A stretch of DNA of 64,000 nt from RBG-13-51-18 sp050014095 (GCA_050014095.1 JBEKDZ010000002.1:62001-126000), one strand, 5' to 3'; shown: positions 42,776 to 51,977, numbered from the stretch's first letter. Numbers and translations are program-made. The notes: generated by a model from the sequence alone, not told the origin.

Positions 42776-43432
42776 TTGTTAAAAGCCGATTTACATATTC
42801 ACACTAAATATTCCATGGACTGCCAGACGCCTCTGGATAAAATCATCAGCCGGTGTCAAGAACTGGGGATAAACTGCATTGCCATTGCCGACCATGGCAC
42901 TGCCGAAGGCGGACTGGAGATGCAAAAAATCGCCCCGTTCAAGGTCATCGTCGCGGAAGAAATCCTCACCACCGATGGTGAAATCATGGGCATGTTCCTG
43001 AAAGAGACGATACCCAGCGGCATCACGCCACAAGAGGCAGTAAAGCGTATCCGAGAACAGGACGGGCTGGTAAATATCCCCCACCCTTTCGAGACGATAC
43101 GCGGCTCGGCGTTAAAAGATAGTATCATCGACCAAATAGCTAAAGACATCGACCTGATGGAGGTGTTGAACTCGCGGAGTCCCTTCCCCGCCAACTCCAA
43201 TAAAGCCCGTGACTTTGCGATGAAACACAATATTCCCGCCGGCGCCGGTAGTGACGCGCACACCATTCATGAAATCGGCAACGCCTATATCGAAATACCG
43301 GACTTCAATAACAAAGACGATTTCCTCGAGGCGCTGGCACGAGGTAAAATTTATGGTAAAAGGTCGGGTGTCTTCGTCCATCTTTTCAGCACCTGGGCAA
43401 GGGTTAAAGGAAAACTCCTCAAGAAAGGATAA
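42776..43432 (+). CDS. PHP-domain phosphoesterase
   Basis: A 218-residue metal-dependent phosphoesterase of the PHP/YciV type. Motifs are DLHIHTKYS, AIADHG, NIPHPFE and GSDAH. An ATG at 42728 lies inside a family C repeat and would add a repeat-encoded tail. TTG at 42776, preceded by CAGGGAAAATAA, starts right at LKADLHIHT and is preferred. It ends 2 bases before the formyltransferase-like gene, implying co-transcription. A DNA/RNA 5' exonuclease or sugar-phosphate role is possible. Confidence 0.85.
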   Translation: MLKADLHIHTKYSMDCQTPLDKIISRCQELGINCIAIADHGTAEGGLEMQKIAPFKVIVAEEILTTDGEIMGMFLKETIPSGITPQEAVKRIREQDGLVNIPHPFETIRGSALKDSIIDQIAKDIDLMEVLNSRSPFPANSNKARDFAMKHNIPAGAGSDAHTIHEIGNAYIEIPDFNNKDDFLEALARGKIYGKRSGVFVHLFSTWARVKGKLLKKG

Positions 43433-43434
43433 AC

Positions 43435-44274
43435 ATGCCAAACACCTATCAAATCGGTTGGTTTTCCACGGGTAGAGGCGCGGGCTCTAAAGGGATGCTT
43501 AAGGCTACCCAGGAAGCCATCAAATCCGGCGAGCTCAAGGCAAAGATTGAGTTCGTCTATTGCAGTCGTGAACGCGGCGAGACAGAACCTACCGACCAGT
43601 ACCTCGATATGGTGAAGGAGTACAATATACCTCTGGTCAGCTTTTCCTACCAGAGATACCGTGCCATTAGAAGTATGCCCAATCCTGACCTAACACAACC
43701 CCTCCCACAGTGGCGTATCGACTACGATACCGAGGTCATCAAACGCCTGACTAAGTTTCACCCCGACCTGTGTGTACTGGCGGGTTTTATGCTCGTCACC
43801 ACACCCGTCATGTGTAATAAATATAAGATTATCAACCTGCATCCAGCGGCGCCGGGTGGTCCAGCTGGCACCTGGCAGCAGGTAATCTGGAAGCTCATCG
43901 AGACCAAAACCGAAGTACAGGGCATCAAAATGCACGTCGCGATACCGGAACTTGATATGGGTCCGACGGCAACCTACTGCACCTTTTCGATAAGAGGAAA
44001 AACTTTTGATAAATTGTGGGGGGCTATAGAAGGAAAAAAGGTGGACGAGATTAAAGCCAGCGAGGGAGTTCAAAATGCCTTATTCAAGGCCATCCGGGAA
44101 TATGGCGCGATACGCGAGGTGCCGCTGATTATCGCCACACTTAAAGCCTTCAGCGAGGGCAAGATAAAGATAACCCAAGACCGGCAGGTAGTGGACGCCG
44201 CTGGACGTATAATCCAAGGCTACAACCTCACCGAAGAGATTGACGGTATGGTGAAAGGGAGACTGCCCGAGTAA
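43435..44274 (+). CDS. Formyltransferase-fold protein (PurN-like)
   Basis: A 279-residue protein with the formyltetrahydrofolate-dependent transferase fold: FSTGRGAGSKGML, INLHPAAPGGPAGTWQQVIW with the catalytic Asn-x-His, and PELDMGPTATYC with the Asp. It is longer than PurN (about 200) and has a distinct C-terminal region (about 200-279). The usual PurN neighbours are absent; the partner gene encodes a PHP protein. Glycinamide ribonucleotide formyltransferase is possible, but a different acceptor is equally so. Confidence 0.8.
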   Translation: MPNTYQIGWFSTGRGAGSKGMLKATQEAIKSGELKAKIEFVYCSRERGETEPTDQYLDMVKEYNIPLVSFSYQRYRAIRSMPNPDLTQPLPQWRIDYDTEVIKRLTKFHPDLCVLAGFMLVTTPVMCNKYKIINLHPAAPGGPAGTWQQVIWKLIETKTEVQGIKMHVAIPELDMGPTATYCTFSIRGKTFDKLWGAIEGKKVDEIKASEGVQNALFKAIREYGAIREVPLIIATLKAFSEGKIKITQDRQVVDAAGRIIQGYNLTEEIDGMVKGRLPE

Positions 44275-44288
44275 GCGGAGTATTCAAT

Positions 44289-44960
44289 ATGTTAGAAATA
44301 GAAGATTGGTTACAAGACCCTCTAAGAAAATTAGATAATAATACATATAAAACTCGTATATTAAAGACTCCCAAAGGTGAGCAGCAAGATAAATGGTTCA
44401 GTTTTCACTTTGCCACCAGATTAAAGTTAGATGGGGCTGTGTTTTTTTGTAGGCAAGTACTTGGTGCGGCAAGTATGCCATACGATTTAGGGTTACCACT
44501 ATTAGCACACAGGCAGATAGAATGGTATTTAGAAGCTTTCTTTTTTGAATTGATGTCTGCTTATGACACCCTATTACAAGAATTAAATATTATTTACGCT
44601 TATGATTTAGGTTTGAAACCTGATCAAGTCCGATGGAGCGATAAAGGACCAAATGAATTTATAAAAATGCTACCAGATAGCATTTTGAAAGATAGTACAG
44701 AAGAAAGAAAAAAGGATTGGTTTAAAAAAATCCAGAGATATAGGAATACAGCGACACATCATTATACCGTTCCATTAAGTTCGGGAAAAACATGGGTAGG
44801 AACTCCAATAAATTATTCTTGGTTCAATATTTCCATGCAATATTTGGATGAAGAAGATAATTATAAACTCGAAGACATCAAATTATGTGAGGAATATTTA
44901 AAAAGAATGGTTTATTATATTACTTCAATTTGGCAACATATGGCAAAGGAGTTTAAATAA
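44289..44960 (+). CDS. AT-rich HEPN-like protein, unknown
   Basis: A 223-residue, mostly helical protein. Near residue 155 is RNTATHH, an Arg-x4-His motif typical of HEPN ribonucleases (Cthe_2314-like). The gene is strikingly AT-rich compared with flanking genes and lies next to a family A composite repeat, both consistent with recent acquisition. No antitoxin-like partner is adjacent. GCGGAG precedes the ATG. HEPN assignment is by motif only. Confidence 0.7.
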   Translation: MLEIEDWLQDPLRKLDNNTYKTRILKTPKGEQQDKWFSFHFATRLKLDGAVFFCRQVLGAASMPYDLGLPLLAHRQIEWYLEAFFFELMSAYDTLLQELNIIYAYDLGLKPDQVRWSDKGPNEFIKMLPDSILKDSTEERKKDWFKKIQRYRNTATHHYTVPLSSGKTWVGTPINYSWFNISMQYLDEEDNYKLEDIKLCEEYLKRMVYYITSIWQHMAKEFK

Positions 44961-44986
44961 AGCACTCAAGAAATACTATACAAAAT

Positions 44987-45071
44987 GTCATTCCAGCGAA
45001 GGCTGGAATCCACTTATGGTTATAACATTATTTTGACATTTTAAATGGATTCTGGCCTACGCCAGAATGAC
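44987..45071. repeat. Composite inverted-repeat element, family A, copy 2
   Basis: GTCATTCCAGCGAAGGCTGG...GGATTCTGGCCTACGCCAGAATGAC, 85 bp. The reverse complement has the same two hairpins in the same order and spacing as 5758-5843, with a divergent middle. It lies between the HEPN-like gene and clpP and could terminate both convergent transcripts. Confidence 0.85.
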
Positions 45072-45080
45072 AATTATTCG

Positions 45081-45716
45081 CTATTTCTTTTCTTTCTTGG
45101 TCTTTTCTTCCTTAGTTTCCGGGGGTTTTTTCAGCACTTCATCGATTAAGCCATACTCAACCGCCTGGTCCGGATTCAAGTAAAAGTCACGGTCGGTATC
45201 ATGGGTTATTTTTTCCATGGGTTGGCCGGTATGATGGACCAGAATATCCTTGAGAATATCCTGTTGTCGCATGATTTCTTTAGCGGCGATAACGATATCC
45301 GCTGCTTGCCCCTGCGCGCCGCCTATCGCTTGGTGCATATGTATAGTTGCGTGGGGTAAAGCGTAACGCTTGCCCTTGGCGCCGGCACAGAGCAGTACCG
45401 TAGCCATGCTGGCCGCCATACCAACACATATCGTGGATACCTGGGGTCGGATAAGCTGCATTGTATCGTAAATGGCAAGACCGGCGCTGATGACCCCGCC
45501 GGGACTCTGGATATACATATTAATGTCTCTTTCCGAGTCTTCCCTTTCTAGATAGAGCAGCTGGGCGATTAAGGTGTTAGCGACGGGGTCGGAGATAGGG
45601 GTGAACAGCATGATGATGCGCTCCTTCAAGAGCATGGAGTATAGGTCCCACATTCTTTCGCCCCGCGGGCCGCTTTCGACGACTCCAGGAATAACGTTCA
45701 ATGGCAGATTATTCAT
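45081..45716 (-). CDS. clpP: ATP-dependent Clp protease proteolytic subunit
   Basis: Serine peptidase of 211 residues. Catalytic Ser103 (VGMAASMA), His128 (IHMHQA) and Asp177 (DRDFYL). A Lys/Glu-rich C-terminal tail (KKPPETKEEKTKKEKK) is longer than usual. It overlaps tig by four bases (ATGA) and is last in the minus operon aspS-tig-clpP; clpX is not in the window. Confidence 0.97.
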   Translation of the reverse strand: MNNLPLNVIPGVVESGPRGERMWDLYSMLLKERIIMLFTPISDPVANTLIAQLLYLEREDSERDINMYIQSPGGVISAGLAIYDTMQLIRPQVSTICVGMAASMATVLLCAGAKGKRYALPHATIHMHQAIGGAQGQAADIVIAAKEIMRQQDILKDILVHHTGQPMEKITHDTDRDFYLNPDQAVEYGLIDEVLKKPPETKEEKTKKEKK

Positions 45717-47062
45717 TTCTCCTCCTCCTTTTTCTTCTTCTTTTTACCGGACGAACCGGCATCTTTAACGGCAGATGAACCGGAATTTTTAGCGATGTCG
45801 GTAAGACGCTCGATGGTCTTACGTGTCTTTATCGACTGGGTGAACGACTGGCGATTTTGCGGTGTATCCAGGAGCTTAACCATTTCGTCTTTTTTATCGT
45901 CGCCGATGCCCCTTACCATATTACTAATGCTGTTTTTAATTTCATCTTCGGTGACTTCTATTTTTTCTTCCTGGGAGATTTTGCTAAGAACTAAAGAAGC
46001 ATTAACGTTGCGGACGGCAATAGGACGCAGGTCCTCTTGCAGTTGCTCGGGGGTTTTGTTGATGCTGCGCAGGTAGTTTTCCATACTTTGGCCGGTAACC
46101 TGCAACTGTCTTGCCTGGTCGTTGATTATGCGGTTGATTTCCAAATCAATCAGCACCGGTGGGTACTCGATTTTCGACTGCTCGACCGCGGTGTTGATGA
46201 CCTTTTCTTCAAAGTCCATACGGGCACGCTCTTCACCGCGCAGTTTGAGGCTTTTAATTACCTCTTCGCGAAGGTCGGCGAGGGTCTTAAGCTCCGCCGA
46301 GACCTGTGGCGCAAATTCGTCATTTAGCTCGGACAGCTTTTCTTCCTTAACTTCATGGAGAGTAACTTTAAAGTGGGCTTGCTTGCCGGCGAACTGGCTG
46401 CTGGGATAATCCGCCGGGAAGGTCAAATCGAACTCTTTCGTCTCGCCCTTTTTCATGCCGACGATTTGGGCGGCGAATCCCGGCGCCGGCGAGAGTGAAT
46501 CCTGGGATACAAAATACTGTGAACCGATTTTGTTAACCAGGGGTTTTTCTTCAGAATTGGAGTTGATATCGATTACCGCCATATCGTTATATGCCACTGC
46601 CCTATCCACCGGCTCCCAGGTGGCGTGCTGGTAGCGGAGCTCTTCTAGGACGGCATTGACATTCTCATCCTTTATGTCAACTGCTTCCGGCGACATCCTG
46701 ATGCTTTTATAGTCGCCGAGAGTGACGTTAGGCTTAAGCGGAACGACGGCTTTGAACGTCAGCGGCTCGGCTTTAGTGATTTCCAGACTGGGCTGGGCAT
46801 AAGGCTCAATTGCTTGCTCTTTACACGCCTGCTCGTAAGCCTGTGGAACAATATGGTCGATAGCTTCTTCGAGAAGTCTGCCCTTGCCCAACTCACGTTC
46901 CACGATGGCGCGTGGAGCCTTGCCCTTACGAAAGCCGGGTATATTAGCCCGCTGCACCAGATGCTGGTAGGCATGCTGCATCCCGTCTTCCATTTCTGGC
47001 GGCTCCATCTCAACAGTGAGAAACGCCTGGCAATTTTCCACTTTTTCTTTGGTTACTTTCAA
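45713..47062 (-). CDS. tig: Trigger factor
   Basis: Ribosome-associated chaperone of 449 residues. It has the N-terminal ribosome-docking signature IPGFRKGKAPR near residue 40, a central FKBP-type domain (about 150-240) and a helical C-terminal domain, ending in a poly-Lys/Glu tail. TTG start at 47062 with GGAGG. Coupled to clpP, matching the conserved tig-clpP order. Confidence 0.96.
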   Translation of the reverse strand: MKVTKEKVENCQAFLTVEMEPPEMEDGMQHAYQHLVQRANIPGFRKGKAPRAIVERELGKGRLLEEAIDHIVPQAYEQACKEQAIEPYAQPSLEITKAEPLTFKAVVPLKPNVTLGDYKSIRMSPEAVDIKDENVNAVLEELRYQHATWEPVDRAVAYNDMAVIDINSNSEEKPLVNKIGSQYFVSQDSLSPAPGFAAQIVGMKKGETKEFDLTFPADYPSSQFAGKQAHFKVTLHEVKEEKLSELNDEFAPQVSAELKTLADLREEVIKSLKLRGEERARMDFEEKVINTAVEQSKIEYPPVLIDLEINRIINDQARQLQVTGQSMENYLRSINKTPEQLQEDLRPIAVRNVNASLVLSKISQEEKIEVTEDEIKNSISNMVRGIGDDKKDEMVKLLDTPQNRQSFTQSIKTRKTIERLTDIAKNSGSSAVKDAGSSGKKKKKKEEEK

Positions 47063-47078
47063 GTTTCCTCCAGTCCGG

Positions 47079-48875
47079 CTACTCTTCCTCTATCAGGCGG
47101 ATATGCAATTCTTTAAGCTGTTCTTTAGTAACGGGCGTCGGGGCACCGAGTGTCATATCTATAGCGCTCTGGTTCTTGGGGAAAGCCATGACCTCCCGGA
47201 TATTTTCCTCGCCGGCTAAAACCATTACTGTTCTATCAATGCCGGCGCCGAAACCGCCGTGAGGCGGCGCGCCGAAATCGAAAGCTTCCAGCATATGCCC
47301 GAATAATTGATGGCTCTGTTCATCACTATATCCAAGAATTTTGAATATTTTTCTTTGCAGGTCGGTGCGGTGAATGCGGATGCTGCCGGTAGCCAGCTCC
47401 CAGCCGTTACAGGCGAGGTCATAGTTCTTACCGCGCACTTTATCCGGCGCGGTATCCAGCAGCGGAATATCATCGTCATTGGGGTAGGTAAAGGGGTTAT
47501 TAGCCGCCTCCCACCGCCCGGTATCCAGGTTGCGTATAATTAAAGGGAAATCAATAATAAAAGTAAAATATAAAATATTGGGGTCGGCCAAATTAAGGCG
47601 ACGCGCCATCTCGCGCCGTAAAGCATCCAGCGGAGGACAAATCTTTTCCGGCTCGCCGGCAACTATTAGCAGCAGGTCACCTTTATTCGCTTTACAGGAT
47701 TTAGCTATCTCTTTTACCTGCTCCAGAGTCAGATATTTAGCGGCGACGGACTTGACCATATCTTGAGTAAGTTCTTTTAAAGTGCCGCCCGGCGCACCCA
47801 AAGAGATAGTTAGCAGACCTTTAGCGCCGGCGCTGGTCGCCAGCTGGTTAAGCTCCTCAAGCTGATGGCGCGTATACTCGCCGCAGCCTGGAGCCGCCAG
47901 CACTCTTACCCTGCCATCGTTAGCGATAGCGGTCTTGAAGACGGTAAAATCCGTCTTTTTGGCGATATCAGTAACGTCAGCGATTTCCAATCCGTAGCGT
48001 AAATCAGGTTTCTCCGAGGCATAACGCAGCATAGCATCGGCGTAGGTCAGGTGGGGGAAGGGGCGTATCATCTTAAAACCGGGCTTAACCGCGCTGACCA
48101 GTGAAGTATAAAGCTCTTCTATCAGCCGTAAGACGTCTTCCTGGGTGACGAAGCTCATTTCGACGTCCAGTTGGGTATGCTCTGGCTGGCGGTCGGCGCG
48201 AAGGTCTTCATCGCGATAGCAGCGGGCCAGCTGGTAATATTTTTCCAGTCCGCCAACCATTAACAGCTGTTTTAACTGCTGCGGGGACTGGGGCAAAGCG
48301 TAAAAGCTGCCGGGATGCACGCGGCTGGGTACCAGGTAATCGCGGGCGCCGCCGGGAGTGCTCTTAATGAAAGTAGGCGTTTCCACCTCGGTAAAGCCGC
48401 GGGCATCCAAAAAATCGTGCATGAACTTGGTGATACGATGCCGCAGCTGCAAATTCTCTCTCATGCGCGGGCGTCGCAAATCCAGGTAGCGGTATTTGAG
48501 ACGAACGTTTTCGTCGACCTCGACCTCTTCGTTGATATAGAAGGGAGGGGTATTGGAGGCATTAAGTATCTCCGCTTTTTTAACGATAACCTCGATATCA
48601 CCGGTGGGCAGCTTAGGGTTTTCCGTGCCGGCGGGACGTAAAGCCACTTCGCCGGTAAGCGTAACGACGTACTCGCTGCGCAGTTGCTCGGCGATTTTAA
48701 GTGCCGCCGGCGAAATTTCCGGATTGAAAACAATCTGGACGATGCCCTCCCTATCTCGCAGGTCGATAAAGACCAGTCCGCCATGGTCACGACGGCGGTT
48801 TACCCAGCCAGCTAGGGAAACGATATTGCCAATATGCTCTTTTCTTAGAGAACCGCAGGTACAAGTCCGATACAA
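47079..48875 (-). CDS. aspS: Aspartyl-tRNA synthetase
   Basis: Class IIb synthetase of 598 residues with OB-fold N-domain (GWVNRRRDHGGLVFIDLRDR), catalytic motif 2 (RCYRDEDLRADRQPEHTQLD), the bacterial GAD insertion (about 290-420) and motif 3 (FGAGIDRTVMVLAG). Full bacterial-type length. TTG start at 48875 with AGGAG at 6 bases. Whether it is discriminating or also charges tRNA-Asn cannot be judged by eye. Confidence 0.97.
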   Translation of the reverse strand: MYRTCTCGSLRKEHIGNIVSLAGWVNRRRDHGGLVFIDLRDREGIVQIVFNPEISPAALKIAEQLRSEYVVTLTGEVALRPAGTENPKLPTGDIEVIVKKAEILNASNTPPFYINEEVEVDENVRLKYRYLDLRRPRMRENLQLRHRITKFMHDFLDARGFTEVETPTFIKSTPGGARDYLVPSRVHPGSFYALPQSPQQLKQLLMVGGLEKYYQLARCYRDEDLRADRQPEHTQLDVEMSFVTQEDVLRLIEELYTSLVSAVKPGFKMIRPFPHLTYADAMLRYASEKPDLRYGLEIADVTDIAKKTDFTVFKTAIANDGRVRVLAAPGCGEYTRHQLEELNQLATSAGAKGLLTISLGAPGGTLKELTQDMVKSVAAKYLTLEQVKEIAKSCKANKGDLLLIVAGEPEKICPPLDALRREMARRLNLADPNILYFTFIIDFPLIIRNLDTGRWEAANNPFTYPNDDDIPLLDTAPDKVRGKNYDLACNGWELATGSIRIHRTDLQRKIFKILGYSDEQSHQLFGHMLEAFDFGAPPHGGFGAGIDRTVMVLAGEENIREVMAFPKNQSAIDMTLGAPTPVTKEQLKELHIRLIEEE

Positions 48876-48951
48876 AGCTATCTCCTGTAAATAGGGGGTT
48901 CACTTTTGATTATAGCTTATACTAGAGGGGGCTTCAACAGGAGTGGGAAAC

Positions 48952-49065
48952 AAAATCCGCCTCTATCCTCCTTTACCAAAGGAGGACGAATGAGTTAGCC
49001 GCGATTGAAATAAAGTAATATAACTCCATCGTCTCCCTTTGTAAAGGGAGAGTGAAAAGGATTTT
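48952..49065. repeat. MITE-like repeat, family B, copy 2
   Basis: AAAATCC at 48952 and GGATTTT ending at 49065 bound hairpins CCTCCTTTACCAAAGGAGG and TCTCCCTTTGTAAAGGGAGA, with AATATAACTCCATCG between. Fills most of the aspS-DUF39 gap; no gene is seen in 48876-49159. Confidence 0.85.
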
Positions 49066-49159
49066 GTATAGATAAACCAGTTGTATTGAAGGTCAGGGTC
49101 TGTTAAAATCTTATGTAATCCCAACGTATAACAATCCGGGGAAAAGGGACTGGTAAAAA

Positions 49160-50368
49160 GTGGCTAAGACAATAGCGGAAATCAACCAGAAGATTAAAGA
49201 GGGCAAGGCGGTCGTCTTTAACGCCGAGGAAATCATCGAGATTGCCCGCTTAAAAGGCGTGAAGAAAACCGCCCAGGAAGTGGACGTGGTGACGACGGGC
49301 ACCTTTGGGATAATGTGTTCCTCTGGGGCTTATTTCAACATCGGCCATACCAAGCCGCGGATAAAGCTGGGGGGAGGACGGGCTTACCTTAATGATGTGC
49401 CGGCTTACACCGGGCTGGCGGCGGTCGACCTTTTCCTGGGGGCTAATGCCCTGCCGGACGATGACCCGCGTAATCGGGTGCATCCCGGGGAGTTTAACTA
49501 CGGCGGCGGACACGTTATCGAGGAGCTGGTGACAGGCAAAGATGTGCGACTGGTAGCCACGGCTTACGGCACGGACTGCTATCCGCGGAAGAAGCTGGAG
49601 ACCTGGATAAACATCAAAGACTTGAACCAGGCGACGCTCTTTAACATACGCAACGCTTACCAGAACTATAACGTGGCGGCGAACACCTCCGATAAAACGC
49701 TTTATACCTATATGGGCGTGCTGAAACCGAAGCTGAGCAATGCCAACTACTCCTCGGCGGGGCAGCTTTCACCGCTATTTAACGACCCGTTTTACAAGAC
49801 TATCGGCATCGGGACGAGGATATTCCTGGGAGGGGGGACTGGTTTTATAGCCTGGCAGGGCACGCAGTATAATCCAAACGTGCCGCGCACGAAAAAAGGC
49901 GTACCTAAAGAAGGCGCCGGCACGCTGGCAGTCATCGGTGACCTTAAGCAGATGAGTCCGCGGTGGCTGGTGGGGACGAGCGTGATGGGCTACGGGTGCA
50001 GCCTAACAGTGGGCATCGGCGTGCCGATACCGATACTGAATGAGGAGATATTGGCATTTACGACGGTGACGGATGCCGACATCATCGCGCCGGTCATCGA
50101 CTACTCCGATGCCTTCCCGAATCTTAAGCCGGACAAGCTGGGCGAGGTAACCTACGCCGAGCTGAAGAGTGGTAAGATAAAGATAAAAGGTAAAGAGGTA
50201 CCCACCGCTTCCCGCTCCAGCTATCCTAAAGCGCTGGAAATTGCTAATATATTAAAGGAATGGATTAGGACGGGCAAGTTCCTCCTTACGGAGCCTGTAG
50301 AGCGGCTGCCAGGGGTAGAGTCCGGCGTGACGCTAAAACCGTTGAAAGAACGTCCTATAGAAGACTAG
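49160..50368 (+). CDS. Homocysteine biosynthesis protein (DUF39/COG1900)
   Basis: A 402-residue DUF39 protein related to the Methanosarcina protein needed to make homocysteine from aspartate semialdehyde without O-acyl-homoserine. Family features are TTGTFGIMCSSGAYFNIGH, Gly-rich GGGRAYLNDVPAY, the Cys in AYGTDCYPRKK and MGYGCSLTVGIGVPIPI. CBS domains found in some homologues are absent. GTG start. The next gene is its usual NIL-ferredoxin partner, and UPF0280 follows. Confidence 0.92.
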   Translation: MAKTIAEINQKIKEGKAVVFNAEEIIEIARLKGVKKTAQEVDVVTTGTFGIMCSSGAYFNIGHTKPRIKLGGGRAYLNDVPAYTGLAAVDLFLGANALPDDDPRNRVHPGEFNYGGGHVIEELVTGKDVRLVATAYGTDCYPRKKLETWINIKDLNQATLFNIRNAYQNYNVAANTSDKTLYTYMGVLKPKLSNANYSSAGQLSPLFNDPFYKTIGIGTRIFLGGGTGFIAWQGTQYNPNVPRTKKGVPKEGAGTLAVIGDLKQMSPRWLVGTSVMGYGCSLTVGIGVPIPILNEEILAFTTVTDADIIAPVIDYSDAFPNLKPDKLGEVTYAELKSGKIKIKGKEVPTASRSSYPKALEIANILKEWIRTGKFLLTEPVERLPGVESGVTLKPLKERPIED

Positions 50369-50382
50369 TTGCGAGGGGGTAA

Positions 50383-50796
50383 GTGATGGTTGTTTCTAAA
50401 AAAGTTGTGCTGCGGTTCCCCAAACGCATGGTAGACCGCCCGATTATATACCGTCTGGTCAAAGATTATGACCTGGAGTTCAATATCCTCAAGGCTTCTA
50501 TTACGCCCGAGCAGGAAGGTTTGCTGATACTGGAGCTTAAGGGCAACCAGCAGGAGTACGATAAAGGCATCGAATTTTTAATTAAAGCCGGCGTGAAGAT
50601 ACAGTCCTTAAGCCAGGATGTAACACGCAACGAGGAGCGATGCACGCATTGCGGGGCATGTATCACCATTTGCCCGACCGGCGCTTTTAAGCTCGACCAG
50701 AAGACCAGGATGGTTATCTTCGAGAATGATAAATGCATCGCCTGTGGTCTTTGTATCCCCGCCTGCCCGCCCCGGGCGATGGAAGTTCATTTTTAG
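50383..50796 (+). CDS. NIL-domain 2[4Fe-4S] ferredoxin
   Basis: A 137-residue protein with an N-terminal NIL domain (about 5-75) and two clusters, CTHCGACITICPTGA and CIACGLCIPACPPRA. This is the standard redox partner of DUF39 proteins in homocysteine synthesis, presumably delivering electrons for sulfur reduction. 14 bases after the DUF39 gene with a GAGGGGG Shine-Dalgarno. Confidence 0.93.
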   Translation: MMVVSKKVVLRFPKRMVDRPIIYRLVKDYDLEFNILKASITPEQEGLLILELKGNQQEYDKGIEFLIKAGVKIQSLSQDVTRNEERCTHCGACITICPTGAFKLDQKTRMVIFENDKCIACGLCIPACPPRAMEVHF

Positions 50797-50829
50797 TAAG
50801 TTAACTAGGTTTAAGTAATATATCATTAT

Positions 50830-51210
50830 ATGGGAGAAGTAAAGATGAATCAGGAAAATATAGATCCTGTATATGATTATATTGATAAAAAATTTAAAGA
50901 AATAAAACATGAATTCAAGCAATTGAAAGTCAACAATGATGAAGTATTAAAGAATCATTCGGGAATGATATTGGATATACAACGAACTATGGCATATTTA
51001 CAGATTGAAATTAATGTACAAACATATAGCGAAATTATTACAGAACAATTGTCTGGAAGTGATGAATTATTTACTCAATTAATTGCAGATGCAGTGAAAG
51101 CTAAATCCGAAGTTTTACAATCTAATCTGCCTTCAAAAATAGTTACTGCTTTCGAAAATACATGGACTAATAATTTAGAAAAAGCTGGAGCCAAAATTAT
51201 ACACTTTTAG
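50830..51210 (+). CDS. AT-rich helical protein inserted in the homocysteine cluster
   Basis: A 126-residue, highly charged, mainly helical/coiled-coil protein with no cysteine, signal or membrane segment. Much more AT-rich than the genes on either side. GGGAG precedes the ATG; an internal Met (MNQENID) is an alternative start. It interrupts the DUF39-NIL-UPF0280 set, suggesting insertion of foreign DNA. Function unknown. Confidence 0.65.
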   Translation: MGEVKMNQENIDPVYDYIDKKFKEIKHEFKQLKVNNDEVLKNHSGMILDIQRTMAYLQIEINVQTYSEIITEQLSGSDELFTQLIADAVKAKSEVLQSNLPSKIVTAFENTWTNNLEKAGAKIIHF

Positions 51211-51236
51211 ATTTAATACATTCGTCATTTGAATCA

Positions 51237-51977
51237 ATGAAAAAGGAAGGCTATCAGCCGCGTTTATACCGCCACTGGATTGAGGGCAAAGACCTGGTCG
51301 CTTTCAACGTCACGATAAAAGAGACCGATTTATATATCAGAGCGACCGCCAATCTACAGAGAAAAGCGCACCGTCTGGTGCTGAAATATCGCCAGCAGCT
51401 GGAACAGTACATCGAGCAGAACCCCACATTCCAAACATCGCTAGAGCCTTTACCCATCCCCACCAATGCCCCTCGGATTGTGCTTGATATGCTAGAGGCA
51501 GGTCAAAAAGCCAATGTAGGTCCTATGGCAGCGGTAGCCGGCGCCATCGCGGAATATGTGGGACGCGAACTATTAGACTTCTCCCCGGAGATAATCGTGG
51601 AAAACGGGGGGGATATCTTTCTTAAAATATTGCATAAAAGAGTGGTGGGAATTTTTGCGGGAGATTCGCCACTGACGGGGAAGCTGGGACTGGAGATAAA
51701 CCCAGAGACTACGCCGTTGGGGGTTTGCACATCATCGGGGACGGTGGGGCATTCGTTAAGCTTCGGTAAAGCCGACGCCGTGGTGGTTACCGCCGGCTCG
51801 GCAACGCTGGCCGATGCCGCCGCCACGGCCATCTGTAATCAGGTAAAAAAACCCGACGACATCAACAGCGCTATTGAGTCTGGTCGCAATATCGCCGGGT
51901 TAAAGGGCATCGTTATCATCATGGGCAGCAATATCGGCATCTGGGGCGAAATGAAGCTCTGCGAGACATCGGTGTAA
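51237..51977 (+). CDS. UPF0280/COG2122 family protein (ApbE-like fold)
   Basis: A 246-residue member of the family whose methanogen homologue takes part with DUF39 and NIL-ferredoxin in persulfide-linked cysteine/homocysteine formation. Landmarks are GPMAAVAGAIAEYVGRELL, ENGGDIFLK, GVCTSSGTVGHSLSFGKADA and GSATLADAAATAICN. The ATG at 51237 has no good Shine-Dalgarno, perhaps because the upstream AT-rich insertion replaced its native context. Confidence 0.88.
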   Translation: MKKEGYQPRLYRHWIEGKDLVAFNVTIKETDLYIRATANLQRKAHRLVLKYRQQLEQYIEQNPTFQTSLEPLPIPTNAPRIVLDMLEAGQKANVGPMAAVAGAIAEYVGRELLDFSPEIIVENGGDIFLKILHKRVVGIFAGDSPLTGKLGLEINPETTPLGVCTSSGTVGHSLSFGKADAVVVTAGSATLADAAATAICNQVKKPDDINSAIESGRNIAGLKGIVIIMGSNIGIWGEMKLCETSV

